A stretch of DNA of 64,000 bases from JBDGPU01 sp042219525 (GTDB taxonomy: Archaea > Halobacteriota > Halobacteria > Halobacteriales > Haloferacaceae). The notes beneath the pieces are model-generated. The model was given only the letters and a program-made list of their open reading frames with translations. It had not been told where the DNA came from and did not search any database. Positions 26,624 to 35,279 of the stretch are shown here, in pieces. Each line of letters starts with the position of its first letter. The stretch's first letter is position 1. The DNA lies in NCBI GenBank assembly GCA_042219525.1, contig JBDGPU010000069.1, positions 62,001-126,000 of the forward strand, given 5' to 3'. Both the position numbers and the translations under genes were made by a program.

Positions 26624-28210
26624 ATGAGCACGGAGTCGGACCTCGCGGCGCGCGTCCGGGAAGCCCTCGACGTCGACGCCGAGGAGTTCGCGGCCCGCGC
26701 CGAGGCCGACGCTGAGGTCGTCAAGGAAGCGCTACGGGACGGCGCGTTCGACAACCACCAGTCGATCGTCGGCTTCGAGTACGAGTTCTACGCGGTCGCC
26801 GACGGTCGCTGGAGCGAGGAGTCGCGGGCGAAGGATTACTCGCTGATGCGGGTGCCCCGCCGCCTGCTCGAACACATGGGCTTCGAGAAGGAGCTCGGGC
26901 TCCACAACGCGGAGATGCGCACGAGCCCGCAGCCCCTCTCGGAACACGGCCTCCAGGCGCAGGAATCGGAGATCCGGGCGCGGCTGGACGCCGCGCTCGA
27001 CACGGCCGCGGCGGAGGGGATGCGGCTCGTCTCGGACGGCGTCTGGACGATCGCGCCGGTCGGCGAGAGCGCGCGGGAGTACCTGACCGACAGCGTCGAG
27101 ATCGATGGAGTCCGTGTAGCAACGAACATGAGCGACGCCGCCCGGTATCACGCGATGGCGAACTTCGGCGCCGTCGACGTCGGCGGGGACGATAGCGACG
27201 ACGAAACACCTGAGAAGCCGGCGAACACGACGCTGGAGGCCCCCGGCGTCACGCTCGAGGCAGACACCGTCATGCCGGAGAGCCTCATCACCTCCATCCA
27301 GCCGCACTACCAGGTCGCGCAGGCGGCGACGCTGCCGATCCACTTCAACTACGCGTTGCGCATCGCCGGGCCGCTGCTCGCGCTCGGCGTCAACTCGCCG
27401 TTCTTCCCGCCCGAACTGTACGACGCCGACTGTGACGCGGAGCGGGTGCTCGCCGAGGGCGCCCAGGAGAACCGGATCCACGTGTTCGAGTCGGTGCTGA
27501 ACAGCCGAACCGACGAGGACAAGGTCAGGTTCCCGCACGACCTCGAAACCGCGGAGGAGGCCGTCGACCGCATCGCGTCCGACGAGACGCTGGTTCCGAT
27601 GCCCGTCGAGGGCAACAGCGACCGGTTCGACGACGACTTCGCGACGTTCCGGCTGAAGCACGGCACGTACTGGCGGTGGGTCCGGCCGGTGTTCGAGGGC
27701 GCGAGCCGGTCGGCCGCGAACGCCCGGATCGAGTTCCGGCCCGTCCCGGGCCAGCCGACGGTCCGGGATTCCGTCGCCTTCCAGGCCGCCTTCGCCGGCC
27801 TGATGGAGGCGCTGCCCCAGCACGAGCACCCGGTGATCAACCTCTCCCACGAACGCGCGGTCGACAACTTCTACGCCGCGGTCGCCGACGGCATCGACGC
27901 CGACCTCTCGTGGATCGGGACGGACGGAACGCTGACGACCGAGACCGCCGAGATCTACGAGGGGATCCTCGATTACGCCAGCGCGGGACTGGAGTCGGCC
28001 GGCTGCTCGGAGGCCGAAGCGGAAGGCTGGCTCGCTCCCCTCCGTTGGCGCGTGGAAGAGTGGACGACCCCGGCGAGCTGGAAGCGCGACCGCGTTCGCG
28101 AACGCCTGGACGACGGTGCGGGCTTCGACGAAGCGGTTGAGGAGACCCATCGCGAGTACGTGGACAACCAGACGGAGACGCTCATCAACGGGAGTCTCGC
28201 CAGCTGGTGA
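26624..28210 (+). CDS. GCS2-like carboxylate-amine ligase (glutamate-cysteine ligase family)
   Basis: A 528-residue protein of the glutamine-synthetase-like GCS2 fold. Signs are GFEYEFYAV near residue 47, GLHNAEMRTSPQPLSEHG, the long SSIQPHYQVAQAATLPIHFNYALR-like segment, and NARIEFRPVPGQPTVRDSVAFQAAF in the C-terminal half. This family makes gamma-glutamylcysteine, the main low-molecular-weight thiol of haloarchaea, or related amides. This form is longer than the Haloferax GshA I remember, so the substrate is uncertain. ATG 26624 lies about 30 bases after a CTTTTTTG box. Its last seven codons form the first unit of a 23-base repeat. Confidence 0.78.
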   Translation: MSTESDLAARVREALDVDAEEFAARAEADAEVVKEALRDGAFDNHQSIVGFEYEFYAVADGRWSEESRAKDYSLMRVPRRLLEHMGFEKELGLHNAEMRTSPQPLSEHGLQAQESEIRARLDAALDTAAAEGMRLVSDGVWTIAPVGESAREYLTDSVEIDGVRVATNMSDAARYHAMANFGAVDVGGDDSDDETPEKPANTTLEAPGVTLEADTVMPESLITSIQPHYQVAQAATLPIHFNYALRIAGPLLALGVNSPFFPPELYDADCDAERVLAEGAQENRIHVFESVLNSRTDEDKVRFPHDLETAEEAVDRIASDETLVPMPVEGNSDRFDDDFATFRLKHGTYWRWVRPVFEGASRSAANARIEFRPVPGQPTVRDSVAFQAAFAGLMEALPQHEHPVINLSHERAVDNFYAAVADGIDADLSWIGTDGTLTTETAEIYEGILDYASAGLESAGCSEAEAEGWLAPLRWRVEEWTTPASWKRDRVRERLDDGAGFDEAVEETHREYVDNQTETLINGSLASW

Positions 28211-28289
28211 TGAAGAGTCTCGCCAGCTGGTGACGAGGAGTCTCGCCGGCTGGTGACGAACGGGCCGGCTGGTGATGAACGAGCCAGCT
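28191..28289 (+). repeat. 23-base repeat copied from the 3' end of the preceding gene
   Basis: The unit GAGTCTCGCCAGCTGGTGAT plus GAA starts at 28191, 28214 and 28237, exactly 23 bases apart, with two further shortened copies to about 28289. The first unit contains the last codons and the stop of the GCS2-like gene. The period is not a multiple of three, so the extra copies are untranslated and repeat the stop codon. Nothing gene-like is seen between here and the proteasome gene end at 28448. Confidence 0.9.
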
Positions 28290-28447
28290 ATCCCCTCTTG
28301 AAATCTCGGAGATCAAGCCGTGGCTGACGCTCGCGACGGAGTTCGAAAAGAAACGGTCCGCGGGGACCGCCGGAGAACCGAGAGAGACGGACGTGATCGT
28401 TTAGGACGGCAGCGTCGACGAAGAGCCGCCGTCGGCGGCAACGAGCC

Positions 28448-29182
28448 TTATTCCTCGTCGCCGAGGACTTCCGCGAAGTCCTTGTGACCGGTGATCTCGA
28501 CGCCTTCCTCGGTGACGACGGCGACGTTGATCCCGTTACCGGACGCGAGGTCGCGTTCGACGGCGGACTCGATCGCTCGGCCGGCGAGCTGCTTGGCCTC
28601 CTCGATCGAGAGGTCCTCGTCGTAGTCCTGCTCGAGGACACCGAGGGCGTACTGGGAGCCCGAGCCGGTGACCGTGTACTTCTCCTCGGTCGTGCCGCCG
28701 AGGGCGTCGATGGAGTAGATGTGTGCGCCGTCCTCGTCGACGCCGCCCAGGATCGGCTGGACGATGTAGAACGCGCCCGAGCGGAGCAGGTTGCCCGTGA
28801 GCGTCGACAGCGCTTCCATCGACATTTCCTTGCCGCGGCGGGCCTCGTAGAGGTTCGTCTCCGCCTGCAGCGTGGAGATGAGCGACTGGGCCGCCGAGAC
28901 GGAGCCGGCGATGGTCAGCGCCCCACGCGGGTGAACCTGCTCCACCTTCTGGACGTCCTTCGAGGAGACCATCCGGCCGAGCGACGCACGCATGTCCGTC
29001 GCGAGCACGACGCCGTCCTCGGTCGTGAGACCGACGGTCGTGGTCCCCGTCTTCATGCCGTCCTGGTCCTCGGCGGCGGCAGCGCGCTGTTCGCTCTGCT
29101 CGAACTCGCCGAGCTCGGGACCGAACACCGGCTGGTCGTCGTGAGACATCTCGCTGGAGAGATCAGCTTGCGGAGTTCGCAT
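28448..29182 (-). CDS. psmB: Proteasome beta subunit
   Basis: A 244-residue 20S proteasome beta subunit. The propeptide of 46 residues ends KTG, and Thr47 (TTTVGLTTEDGVVLATDMRAS) would be the N-terminal nucleophile after self-cleavage. Catalytic partners Asp in TDMRAS and Lys in the RMVSSKDVQKVEQVH segment are in place, as is GSGSQYALGVLEQDY. The mature chain forms the inner rings of the cytoplasmic 20S core that degrades unfolded proteins. ATG 29182 gives a propeptide length like that of Haloferax; in-frame ATGs further upstream are less likely. Confidence 0.95.
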   Translation of the reverse strand: MRTPQADLSSEMSHDDQPVFGPELGEFEQSEQRAAAAEDQDGMKTGTTTVGLTTEDGVVLATDMRASLGRMVSSKDVQKVEQVHPRGALTIAGSVSAAQSLISTLQAETNLYEARRGKEMSMEALSTLTGNLLRSGAFYIVQPILGGVDEDGAHIYSIDALGGTTEEKYTVTGSGSQYALGVLEQDYDEDLSIEEAKQLAGRAIESAVERDLASGNGINVAVVTEEGVEITGHKDFAEVLGDEE

Positions 29183-29325
29183 TACACCATCGTTAGCTCG
29201 GCGCGCTGATAAAGGCAACCCTTCCGCCTTTCGTTGCCCCAATCGGTTTCCCCGCCGACGTCCGCGGATTCGGCGGCTGAAGCGACGAGGTGGGTCGCTT
29301 CGACGACGCACACGAGGGCGACGAG

Positions 29326-29502
29326 CTACTTGGTCGCCTTCTCGTAGGCACGCGTCGTCGCCCTGACGGCGCTGGCGACCGGCACCGGGAGCCGGAGCCC
29401 GGCACGCCGCACGGCGAGAGCGATCGGGAACAGCAGGATTCCGATCGCGACTGTTAGCTGATGGAGGCCCAGGAGCAGGCCACGGCGAACGCGGGTCAGC
29501 AT
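29326..29502 (-). CDS. Small membrane protein
   Basis: A 58-residue protein with one hydrophobic segment (about 8-30, GLLLGLHQLTVAIGILLFPIALAV) flanked by Arg/Lys, and a basic amphipathic C-terminus ending RATTRAYEKATK. Such small basic single-span proteins are common and uncharacterised in haloarchaea. An AT-rich TTTTTTAAGC on the minus strand about 25 bases upstream of the ATG 29502 would serve as promoter. I cannot assign a function. Confidence 0.6.
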   Translation of the reverse strand: MLTRVRRGLLLGLHQLTVAIGILLFPIALAVRRAGLRLPVPVASAVRATTRAYEKATK

Positions 29503-29697
29503 GATACCCGTTTCCGAGAGTGCGCCGCTTAAAAAATTACTGTCGGGTCTCGGAACGACAGAACCGCTGCGCGAGCCGTGGAACCGAATTGAGGCCAGCA
29601 CTATCCAATCCGCATCTCTCCACGTTCAGGCTGTTTCCCTCATAGCTGAATAATATGTCACAGAACTTTTTTGTAACTTCCTTAGGTTTGAAACCAC

Positions 29698-30516
29698 ATG
29701 CGTTCACCCTCCAAACAAGAGATCGCGATTGCGGTCCCCATTCTGCTCTTATTGCTCCTCGTCTTCTTCGCTGCCGGGGGGATCGGTCTCGTGCAATTCC
29801 ACCTGCAGCCGCCGAGCGACGACCGTGCCGCCGAACTATTCGCGTCCAGCGTCGACGCCTCGGAGTCCGTCCAGGCCTACCGCTACGACATCGAAGGCAC
29901 AGCGACAGCGACGTACAGGAACGAGCACCGGTCGTTCACGGTGAACGGACAGGGCGCTGTGAACCGCAGTACTCGCCGAATACATATCACAGCTACCGGA
30001 GCGGACGACAGCTCCGAGGTGTACGTCGACGGGTACACACGCTACGAGCCGTGCATGTTTTCACAGTACTCGAACGTCGAGGACGTCAGGTATGGCGTTG
30101 GGCTCGACCGGAACGTCTCGTGGACCTCGTACACCACACTCGGCGAGTTGGACACGCTCCAGCGGCTTTCACACGTCTACCTCGCGGGCAACGCGACGGT
30201 CGACGGAACACGGGCCCGCGTCCTCGTCGTGGAGCCGAATCCGACGAAGCTCGACGCTCTCCGCCCCCACGTCCGGACGGAGGAAACCGATCGAGCTGGG
30301 TCGAGGCAGTGGCTTCGAGACGTAACAGTCCGACTCTGGATTTCGGACGAAACGGACAGGCTGCTCCGGCTCCGTATCAACCGGGTCTCTCGGACTGGGA
30401 CCTTCTTCGGCGCTCACATCGAGGAGACGTTCGTGTACACGTACGACTACGGGCCGACCACGGTGTCGATGCCCAACGAGACCGTCGACAGCAAAGAGGA
30501 GTGTCCGGATCCGTAG
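29698..30516 (+). CDS. Membrane-anchored extracellular protein, LolA/LppX-like pattern
   Basis: A 272-residue protein. The N-terminus is a signal anchor (IAVPILLLLLLVFFAAGGIGLV, about 10-31), and the rest is predicted outside. The pattern of VQAYRYDIEGTATATYRNEHRSFTVNGQGAVN, then EVYVDGYTRYEP, then WLRDVTVRLWISDETDRLLRLRIN resembles the curved beta-sheet of LolA/LppX-type proteins. These bind lipid or act as outer chaperones; that is only a structural guess. A CTTTTTTG box lies about 30 bases upstream of the ATG. GC content is somewhat lower than in neighbouring genes. Confidence 0.7.
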   Translation: MRSPSKQEIAIAVPILLLLLLVFFAAGGIGLVQFHLQPPSDDRAAELFASSVDASESVQAYRYDIEGTATATYRNEHRSFTVNGQGAVNRSTRRIHITATGADDSSEVYVDGYTRYEPCMFSQYSNVEDVRYGVGLDRNVSWTSYTTLGELDTLQRLSHVYLAGNATVDGTRARVLVVEPNPTKLDALRPHVRTEETDRAGSRQWLRDVTVRLWISDETDRLLRLRINRVSRTGTFFGAHIEETFVYTYDYGPTTVSMPNETVDSKEECPDP

Positions 30517-30719
30517 ATGGCTACTCGCGTGGCTGAGCAAACAGCTGTTCGTGTCCGTATGAGACGCGTATCAACGCCGGAAAGGGGCGGCTATCGAACT
30601 CAACTGTAACACCGCTTCTGGATGACCAACACGGGTGCCGTAGACGGCAGCTCCACAGAAGTCGCCAGCCGGGACGCCTGGCAACCATCCATATCCGTGT
30701 CCCGACCCTTGATTCGGAC

Positions 30720-32087
30720 ATGGACGGTGAGTCGCTCGGATTGACCGAGGGCGTCTCGATCGCGCTCGGAGGGATGATCGGGGGCGGCATCTTCGCCGTC
30801 CTCGGCGTTGTCGCCCAGATCACGCGGGCGGCGGCGTGGTTCGCGTTCGTGCTGGCGGGACTCGTCGCACTCTGTGCCGCATACTCGTACGTCAAGCTGA
30901 ACGAGCTGAGCGAGGGGCAGGGTGGGTCCGTCAGCTTCATCCAGTGCTTCCTCGAGAACCCCGATCTGGCGGGGATGGCCGGCTGGACGCTGTTGTTCGG
31001 CTACGTCGGGTCGATGGCGATGTACGCGTACGCATTCGGGAGTTACGCCGTCGGCTTTGCCGTGGTGCCCGACGCCGCTTTCGGAGTTTCGATGCGCCCG
31101 GTCGTCTCCGTGGCGATGGTCGCCGGGTTCGTCGGTATCAACCTGCTCGGCGCGCAGGCAACGGGGGCGGCGGAGAACGTGCTGGTGGGGGTGAAGGTCG
31201 CCGTCCTGCTCACGTTCGGCCTCGGTGGGATCTACTACGGCCTCGACACCAACCAGATCGAAACCGGCATCACCTGGCTCGCGTCCGTCAACCCGATCAT
31301 GGCCGCCGGTATCTCCTTCGTCGCCTTTCAGGGGTGGCAGCTGCTGTTTTACAGTCAGGATAGCTTCGAGGACCCGATGGAGACGATCCGACGGGCCGTC
31401 TACATCTCCGTCGTCGCGGCCGTCGGTATCTACGTCGTCGTCGGCGTCACGACGCTGAGCCTGGCCCCGCTGGAGGTGATCAAGCAACACCCCGAGCGAG
31501 CACTCGCCGCCGCGGCCGCTCCGGTTATTCCGTACGGCTTCGTCGTCATCTCGCTCGCGGCGCTGTTCTCGACGGGCAGCGCGCTCAACGCGACGCTGTT
31601 CTCGGCCGGCCACCTCACGAAGGGGATGCTCTCGGAAGACCTCGTTCCGGACCGCATCGGCGACCCTGAGGCCGACGGAGTGTCGAGCCGGCTGGTCGTC
31701 CTGCTGGGCGCGATCATCGCCGTGTTCGCCGCCTTCGGCTCGCTGAGCGCGATCACGTCGTTCGCGTCGCTCACGTTCATCGTCGTCTTCGGGGCGATGA
31801 GCCTGCTCGCGTTCCGCCAGCGCGACCAGCCAGCCGTCAACCCGATCCCGCCGGCAATCGGCGCCGTCGGAGCAGTCGGCTTCTTCTTCCTCATGTTCTG
31901 GCATCTCTTCCGGCGCGAGCGACACACGTTCTACGCCGTCGTCGTCATCGCGGTCGTGGTCGTCGCCGTCGAAACGCTGTACTTCAAACACGAAGCGCTC
32001 CAGGAGGAAGTCACGACGTTCGAACGGATCGTCGAACCGGACGGCTGGCACGACGGCGACTCGGCGAGCGTGGACGACCTGCTCTGA
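30720..32087 (+). CDS. APC-family amino acid permease
   Basis: A 455-residue transporter with about 12 hydrophobic helices. The first helix contains the LeuT-fold motif LGGMIGGGIFAVLG, the broken-helix substrate site of the APC superfamily; another typical segment is SFVAFQGWQLLFYSQDSFEDP near residue 200. The C-terminal 35 residues are cytoplasmic and acidic. It would import amino acids or amines driven by an ion gradient. A CATCCATATCC promoter-like element lies about 30 bases before the ATG. The substrate cannot be read. Confidence 0.88.
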   Translation: MDGESLGLTEGVSIALGGMIGGGIFAVLGVVAQITRAAAWFAFVLAGLVALCAAYSYVKLNELSEGQGGSVSFIQCFLENPDLAGMAGWTLLFGYVGSMAMYAYAFGSYAVGFAVVPDAAFGVSMRPVVSVAMVAGFVGINLLGAQATGAAENVLVGVKVAVLLTFGLGGIYYGLDTNQIETGITWLASVNPIMAAGISFVAFQGWQLLFYSQDSFEDPMETIRRAVYISVVAAVGIYVVVGVTTLSLAPLEVIKQHPERALAAAAAPVIPYGFVVISLAALFSTGSALNATLFSAGHLTKGMLSEDLVPDRIGDPEADGVSSRLVVLLGAIIAVFAAFGSLSAITSFASLTFIVVFGAMSLLAFRQRDQPAVNPIPPAIGAVGAVGFFFLMFWHLFRRERHTFYAVVVIAVVVVAVETLYFKHEALQEEVTTFERIVEPDGWHDGDSASVDDLL

Positions 32088-32126
32088 ATCGAGACGGGCC
32101 GCTGCCGGGGTGGTAGCCCGCGTTCC

Positions 32127-32363
32127 TCAGGAGAGGTCGGTGACGAGTTCCGTGAACAGGCCGCCGGGTGATTCGATTTCCTCGACGTCCTGCTGGACGA
32201 CGTCCCCTTTCACGCCCGTCACGTTCCCGAGCGGGACGATCGTCTCCTGCTCGTCCCCGTCCGGCATCGCCCAGACGAGCTCGCCGACGATCCGCACTTC
32301 CTCACACTCGATCTGCGCCTCCTCCCCACCGATCGGGTCGTCGATGTACACGGTTGCGCTCAT
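32127..32363 (-). CDS. Small acidic haloarchaeal protein (HAH_0734-like)
   Basis: A 78-residue very acidic protein (MSATVYIDDPIGGEEAQIECEEVRIVG start) with no hydrophobic segment. The pattern is a small beta-strand-rich domain that ends ESPGGLFTELVTDLS. I remember similar short haloarchaeal conserved proteins but no function. The ATG at 32363 is used because upstream codons lie in the region shared with the divergent formamidase promoter. Confidence 0.65.
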   Translation of the reverse strand: MSATVYIDDPIGGEEAQIECEEVRIVGELVWAMPDGDEQETIVPLGNVTGVKGDVVQQDVEEIESPGGLFTELVTDLS

Positions 32364-32493
32364 GTCGCCTCGACGTTCGCGGTCGCGCCGAATAATGGAT
32401 GTGGCCGGCTGAGTAGTCGGTCCCGAACCAGCGTCGCAAGTATCGCATGCCGGCGACAGTATCGTTTTCCGGGCAGGGCCGCAACCCTTCGGC

Positions 32494-33498
32494 ATGACCG
32501 ACCGACGATTCGCCGCCGGTGACGTGCCGACCCCGGACCATCACCTGACCGACGACGACAGCAACGTCCACTACACCTGGGACAACGACATCGACCCGGT
32601 CCTCTCGGTCGAGCCCGGCGACGTCGTCCAGTTCGACTGCCGGGACGCCGCGGACCGGCAGGTCGGGCCGGACTCGGATCTCACGGAGTACCTGGCCGTG
32701 GAAACCGACGGTCACGCGTTGACCGGGCCCGTCGCCGTCGACGGCGCGGAGCCGGGCGACACGCTCCGCGTCGACCTCCTGGAGTTCGAACACGAGGGGT
32801 GGGGCTTCTCCGGGGTTCCCGATGGCGACTCCGGCGGCGGCCTGCTGCCGGAGGACTTCCCGGACCCGCACTTCCGTGTCTGGGACCTCGACACGCGCGA
32901 GGACGGGACCCGCGTCGCCCGGTTCGCCGACGACGACGCCCCCGAGGTCGCCGTCCCGCTCCATCCCTTCCCCGGGAACCTCGGCCTCGCGCCCGGTGAA
33001 GACGGAGAGCACGACACGATGCCGCCCCGCAACGTCGGCGGCAACATGGACGTGAAACACCTGACGGCAGGGTCGACGCTCTATCTACCGGTCGAGGCGG
33101 CGGGCGCGCTGTTCTCGATGAGCGACTGCCACGCCGCGCAGGGCGACGGCGAGGTCTGTATCACCGGCATCGAGGCGCCGATGTCGGTGACCGCGCGCTT
33201 CGACCTCGCCGACGATCGGTCGGTCGACTCGCCGGAATTCGAGACGACCGGCCCGTTCACGCCGACGGGGCGCGACGAGCAGATGTACGCGACGACCGGC
33301 ATCGCCCCGGACCTGATGGACGCGACGAAGGACGCCGTCCGGACGATGATCGACCACCTGCACGAGCATCGCGGCTTCTCGCGGTCCGACGCCTACGTGC
33401 TCTGCTCGGCCGCCGTGGACCTGAAGATCAGCGAGGTCGTCGACGCCCCGAACTGGACGGTGACGGCGTACCTGCCGGAGTCGATCCTTCTCGAGTGA
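32494..33498 (+). CDS. Acetamidase/formamidase family protein
   Basis: A 334-residue FmdA/AmdA-family hydrolase. Family features include DVVQFDCRDAADRQV near the N-terminus, AEPGDTLRVDLLEFE, PPRNVGGNMDVKHLTAGSTLYLPVEAAGALFSMSDCHAAQGDGEVC (about 177-222) and DAYVLCSAAVDLKISEVVD. The conserved Asp/His/Glu of that central block form the metal site. It hydrolyses short amides such as formamide to ammonia plus acid in the cytoplasm. A TCGTTTTCC box about 30 bases upstream supports the ATG at 32494. It is divergent from the small acidic protein. Confidence 0.92.
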   Translation: MTDRRFAAGDVPTPDHHLTDDDSNVHYTWDNDIDPVLSVEPGDVVQFDCRDAADRQVGPDSDLTEYLAVETDGHALTGPVAVDGAEPGDTLRVDLLEFEHEGWGFSGVPDGDSGGGLLPEDFPDPHFRVWDLDTREDGTRVARFADDDAPEVAVPLHPFPGNLGLAPGEDGEHDTMPPRNVGGNMDVKHLTAGSTLYLPVEAAGALFSMSDCHAAQGDGEVCITGIEAPMSVTARFDLADDRSVDSPEFETTGPFTPTGRDEQMYATTGIAPDLMDATKDAVRTMIDHLHEHRGFSRSDAYVLCSAAVDLKISEVVDAPNWTVTAYLPESILLE

Positions 33499-33529
33499 GT
33501 AGGCCCTCCAGGAGAGACCACTTGGCAGG

Positions 33530-33850
33530 TCAGAACGGAAGCAGTCCCCGAACGCGTTCCACGAACGTCGTCCCCCGCCGCCGTTGCTCGAAGACGGGAT
33601 ACAGTTCGTCCAGCAACTCCGTCTCCGACTCGAACTCCGAGGACGGGACGCGGTCCAGTGCCTTCGAAAGGTCGAGGGTGTGGCCGGCCGCGTCGTACGG
33701 GACCGCCGTCGACTCGAGAGCGGCAAGTACCGCCTCGTCGGTCGCCGGGAACTCGACGTCCGCTTCGTCGATTCGTGCGTCGAGTGCGGCGATACCGAAC
33801 TCGATAGCCTCCGGCTCGTCTGCATCTCCGCTCGGGGGCCTGACAGCCAT
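33530..33850 (-). CDS. DUF5789 family protein
   Basis: A 106-residue acidic protein. DUF5789-like features are the FPATDEAVLAALE and VPYDAAGHTLDLSKALDRVPSSEFESETELLDELYPVFEQ pattern, a small helical DUF2795-like fold. The C-terminal RGTTFVERVRGLLPF is basic. No function is known. It is transcribed from an AT-rich minus-strand promoter (GGATTTTTGAAG, near 33876-33888). Confidence 0.75.
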   Translation of the reverse strand: MAVRPPSGDADEPEAIEFGIAALDARIDEADVEFPATDEAVLAALESTAVPYDAAGHTLDLSKALDRVPSSEFESETELLDELYPVFEQRRRGTTFVERVRGLLPF

Positions 33851-33966
33851 TACAGGGCACTTTGATAGCTCCCTTCAAAAATCCACGGCGATCGGCCCGA
33901 GACGGAGCCACGCAGCGGCTTCGCTCGGAGCCAAGCTCCAGGGCACGGTTTCGCCAGGAGCCGAAC

Positions 33967-34383
33967 TCAGTCCGGAACCGTCTCCTCGGGCGGCGCGGCG
34001 TCGACGACCGAAAAGCCGATCCGAGTCCCCGCACGATCGTAGGCGACGACGTCCGCCGGCTCCCATGGCGGGATCGCGACGAGGACGACGCCGGCCAGGT
34101 CGTCGGCCTTCGTCAACTCGGGCGAGCCGTCGGGGTGGGAGACGAATCGCGCGCGACCGCGACCCGCGGGGGTTCCGAGGTCGACCCCGAACACCGCGTT
34201 GACCGAGCCGCCGACGTCCGGGAGGGTGAAGTGCGTCAGGACGGGCCTTTCGGAGTCCAGCTCGAGGTCCGTCTCGAACTCTCCCGCGGGAGTTGCCGAG
34301 AGCTGGATGCTGACCGCCGACGGCTCGCGCTCCGCGGCGTGGTCGAGCAGAACCGTCAACAGGTCGCGAGTGACGTGAACCAC
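33967..34383 (-). CDS. Probable degenerate MPN/JAB-domain protein
   Basis: A 138-residue protein starting with GTG at 34383. The order of segments resembles archaeal JAB1/MPN proteins: an initial VTRDLLTVLLDHAAE helix, VGGSVNAVFGVDLG, then VSHPDGSPELTKADDLAGVVLVAIPPWEPADVVAYDRAGTRIGFSVVD. In active enzymes this middle part reads HSHPSxxxxPSxAD. Here the first His is Val and the Ser is Thr, so the zinc site looks incomplete. I infer a non-catalytic member, perhaps a binding or scaffold protein. A GTTTACG box lies about 25 bases before the GTG. Family assignment is by pattern memory only. Confidence 0.6.
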   Translation of the reverse strand: MVHVTRDLLTVLLDHAAEREPSAVSIQLSATPAGEFETDLELDSERPVLTHFTLPDVGGSVNAVFGVDLGTPAGRGRARFVSHPDGSPELTKADDLAGVVLVAIPPWEPADVVAYDRAGTRIGFSVVDAAPPEETVPD

Positions 34384-34506
34384 GATAGACGTATGTGACG
34401 CGAACGTAAACCTCCTCCGCGCAGGTTCCTCCCCCCACGCCCATCAGCGGCCGGGCCCGGCGAAAGCCACGGAAGGCTACTTGTACGGTGCGCGCGAGGG
34501 GCCTTC

Positions 34507-35190
34507 ATGGTCAGCGGGTTCATGCTCCAGGCCGAGGGACCCGTCCTCGAACGAGTCGTCTCGGAGTTCCTCGGCGGTATCGTCGCCGCGCTACCGAAAC
34601 TGATCTACGGCGTCATCTTCCTGACGCTCGCGTACGTGGGTATCAACCTCGTCACCAGAGTCGTTCGCTCGTCGCTGAGCCGAATCTACGCAACGGAGGA
34701 GCAGCTGATCGTCAGCCTCGCGGTGACGGTGACGCGAGTGTTCCTCTGGTTCGGCGCGGTGCTGGTGTTGCTGAAGATCCTCGGCATGGAGGGGGTGGCT
34801 GCGAGCCTCGGTACTGCGACCGGCTTTATCGCGCTGGGCGTCGCCCTCGCGCTGAAGGAGATGCTCTCGGACACCGTCGCCGGCGTCTACCTGCTCCAGG
34901 ACCCCGACTTCAACGAGGGCGACTTCGTGACCACGGCGTCGACGACCGGCACCGTCGTCGGGATCGACCTCCGAAAGACCCGGATCCGATCGGAAGACGG
35001 CGACCTCGTCGTCGTGGCCAATCGGGACGTGGAGGAGCGGTGGAAACAGGAGGCGTCCAAACCCGAGGAACCCGAATCCGAGGAACCCGAATCCGAGGAA
35101 CCCGAATCCGAGGAACACGGACCCGAGGGCACTGACGCCGCTGGCGACGCGGCGACGGCCGGAGACGAAGACGGCGAGAGCGAGGAGTAG
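34507..35190 (+). CDS. Short MscS-type mechanosensitive channel-like protein
   Basis: A 227-residue membrane protein. Hydrophobic segments lie at about 28-50 and 67-94, then a Gly/Ala-rich pore helix (about 100-118, SLGTATGFIALGVALALKEM). The start of the MscS beta domain follows (DTVAGVYLLQDPDFNEGDFV and the VVGIDLRKTRIRSEDGDLVVVAN strand). It stops there: the usual C-terminal alpha/beta cage is missing and is replaced by an acidic tail with EEPESEEPESEEPES. It may gate osmotic release or act as a truncated variant. The tail coding DNA is a direct repeat. Confidence 0.82.
   Translation: MVSGFMLQAEGPVLERVVSEFLGGIVAALPKLIYGVIFLTLAYVGINLVTRVVRSSLSRIYATEEQLIVSLAVTVTRVFLWFGAVLVLLKILGMEGVAASLGTATGFIALGVALALKEMLSDTVAGVYLLQDPDFNEGDFVTTASTTGTVVGIDLRKTRIRSEDGDLVVVANRDVEERWKQEASKPEEPESEEPESEEPESEEHGPEGTDAAGDAATAGDEDGESEE
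35048..35130 (+). repeat. In-frame 15-base repeat in the MscS-like gene
   Basis: The unit GAGGAACCCGAATCC recurs three times in frame at 35066-35110, with a partial copy on either side, encoding the repeated pentapeptide EEPES. It lies in the acidic tail after the truncated beta domain and can expand or contract without loss of frame. Confidence 0.9.
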
Positions 35191-35279
35191 CGGCGTTGAC
35201 TGCGGCTCCGTCGCCGAAAGGTGGCTGCCGCATCGCTGCAATGAACACGCCTTTGTCCACCCGTCGCCTACCGTGGCGC

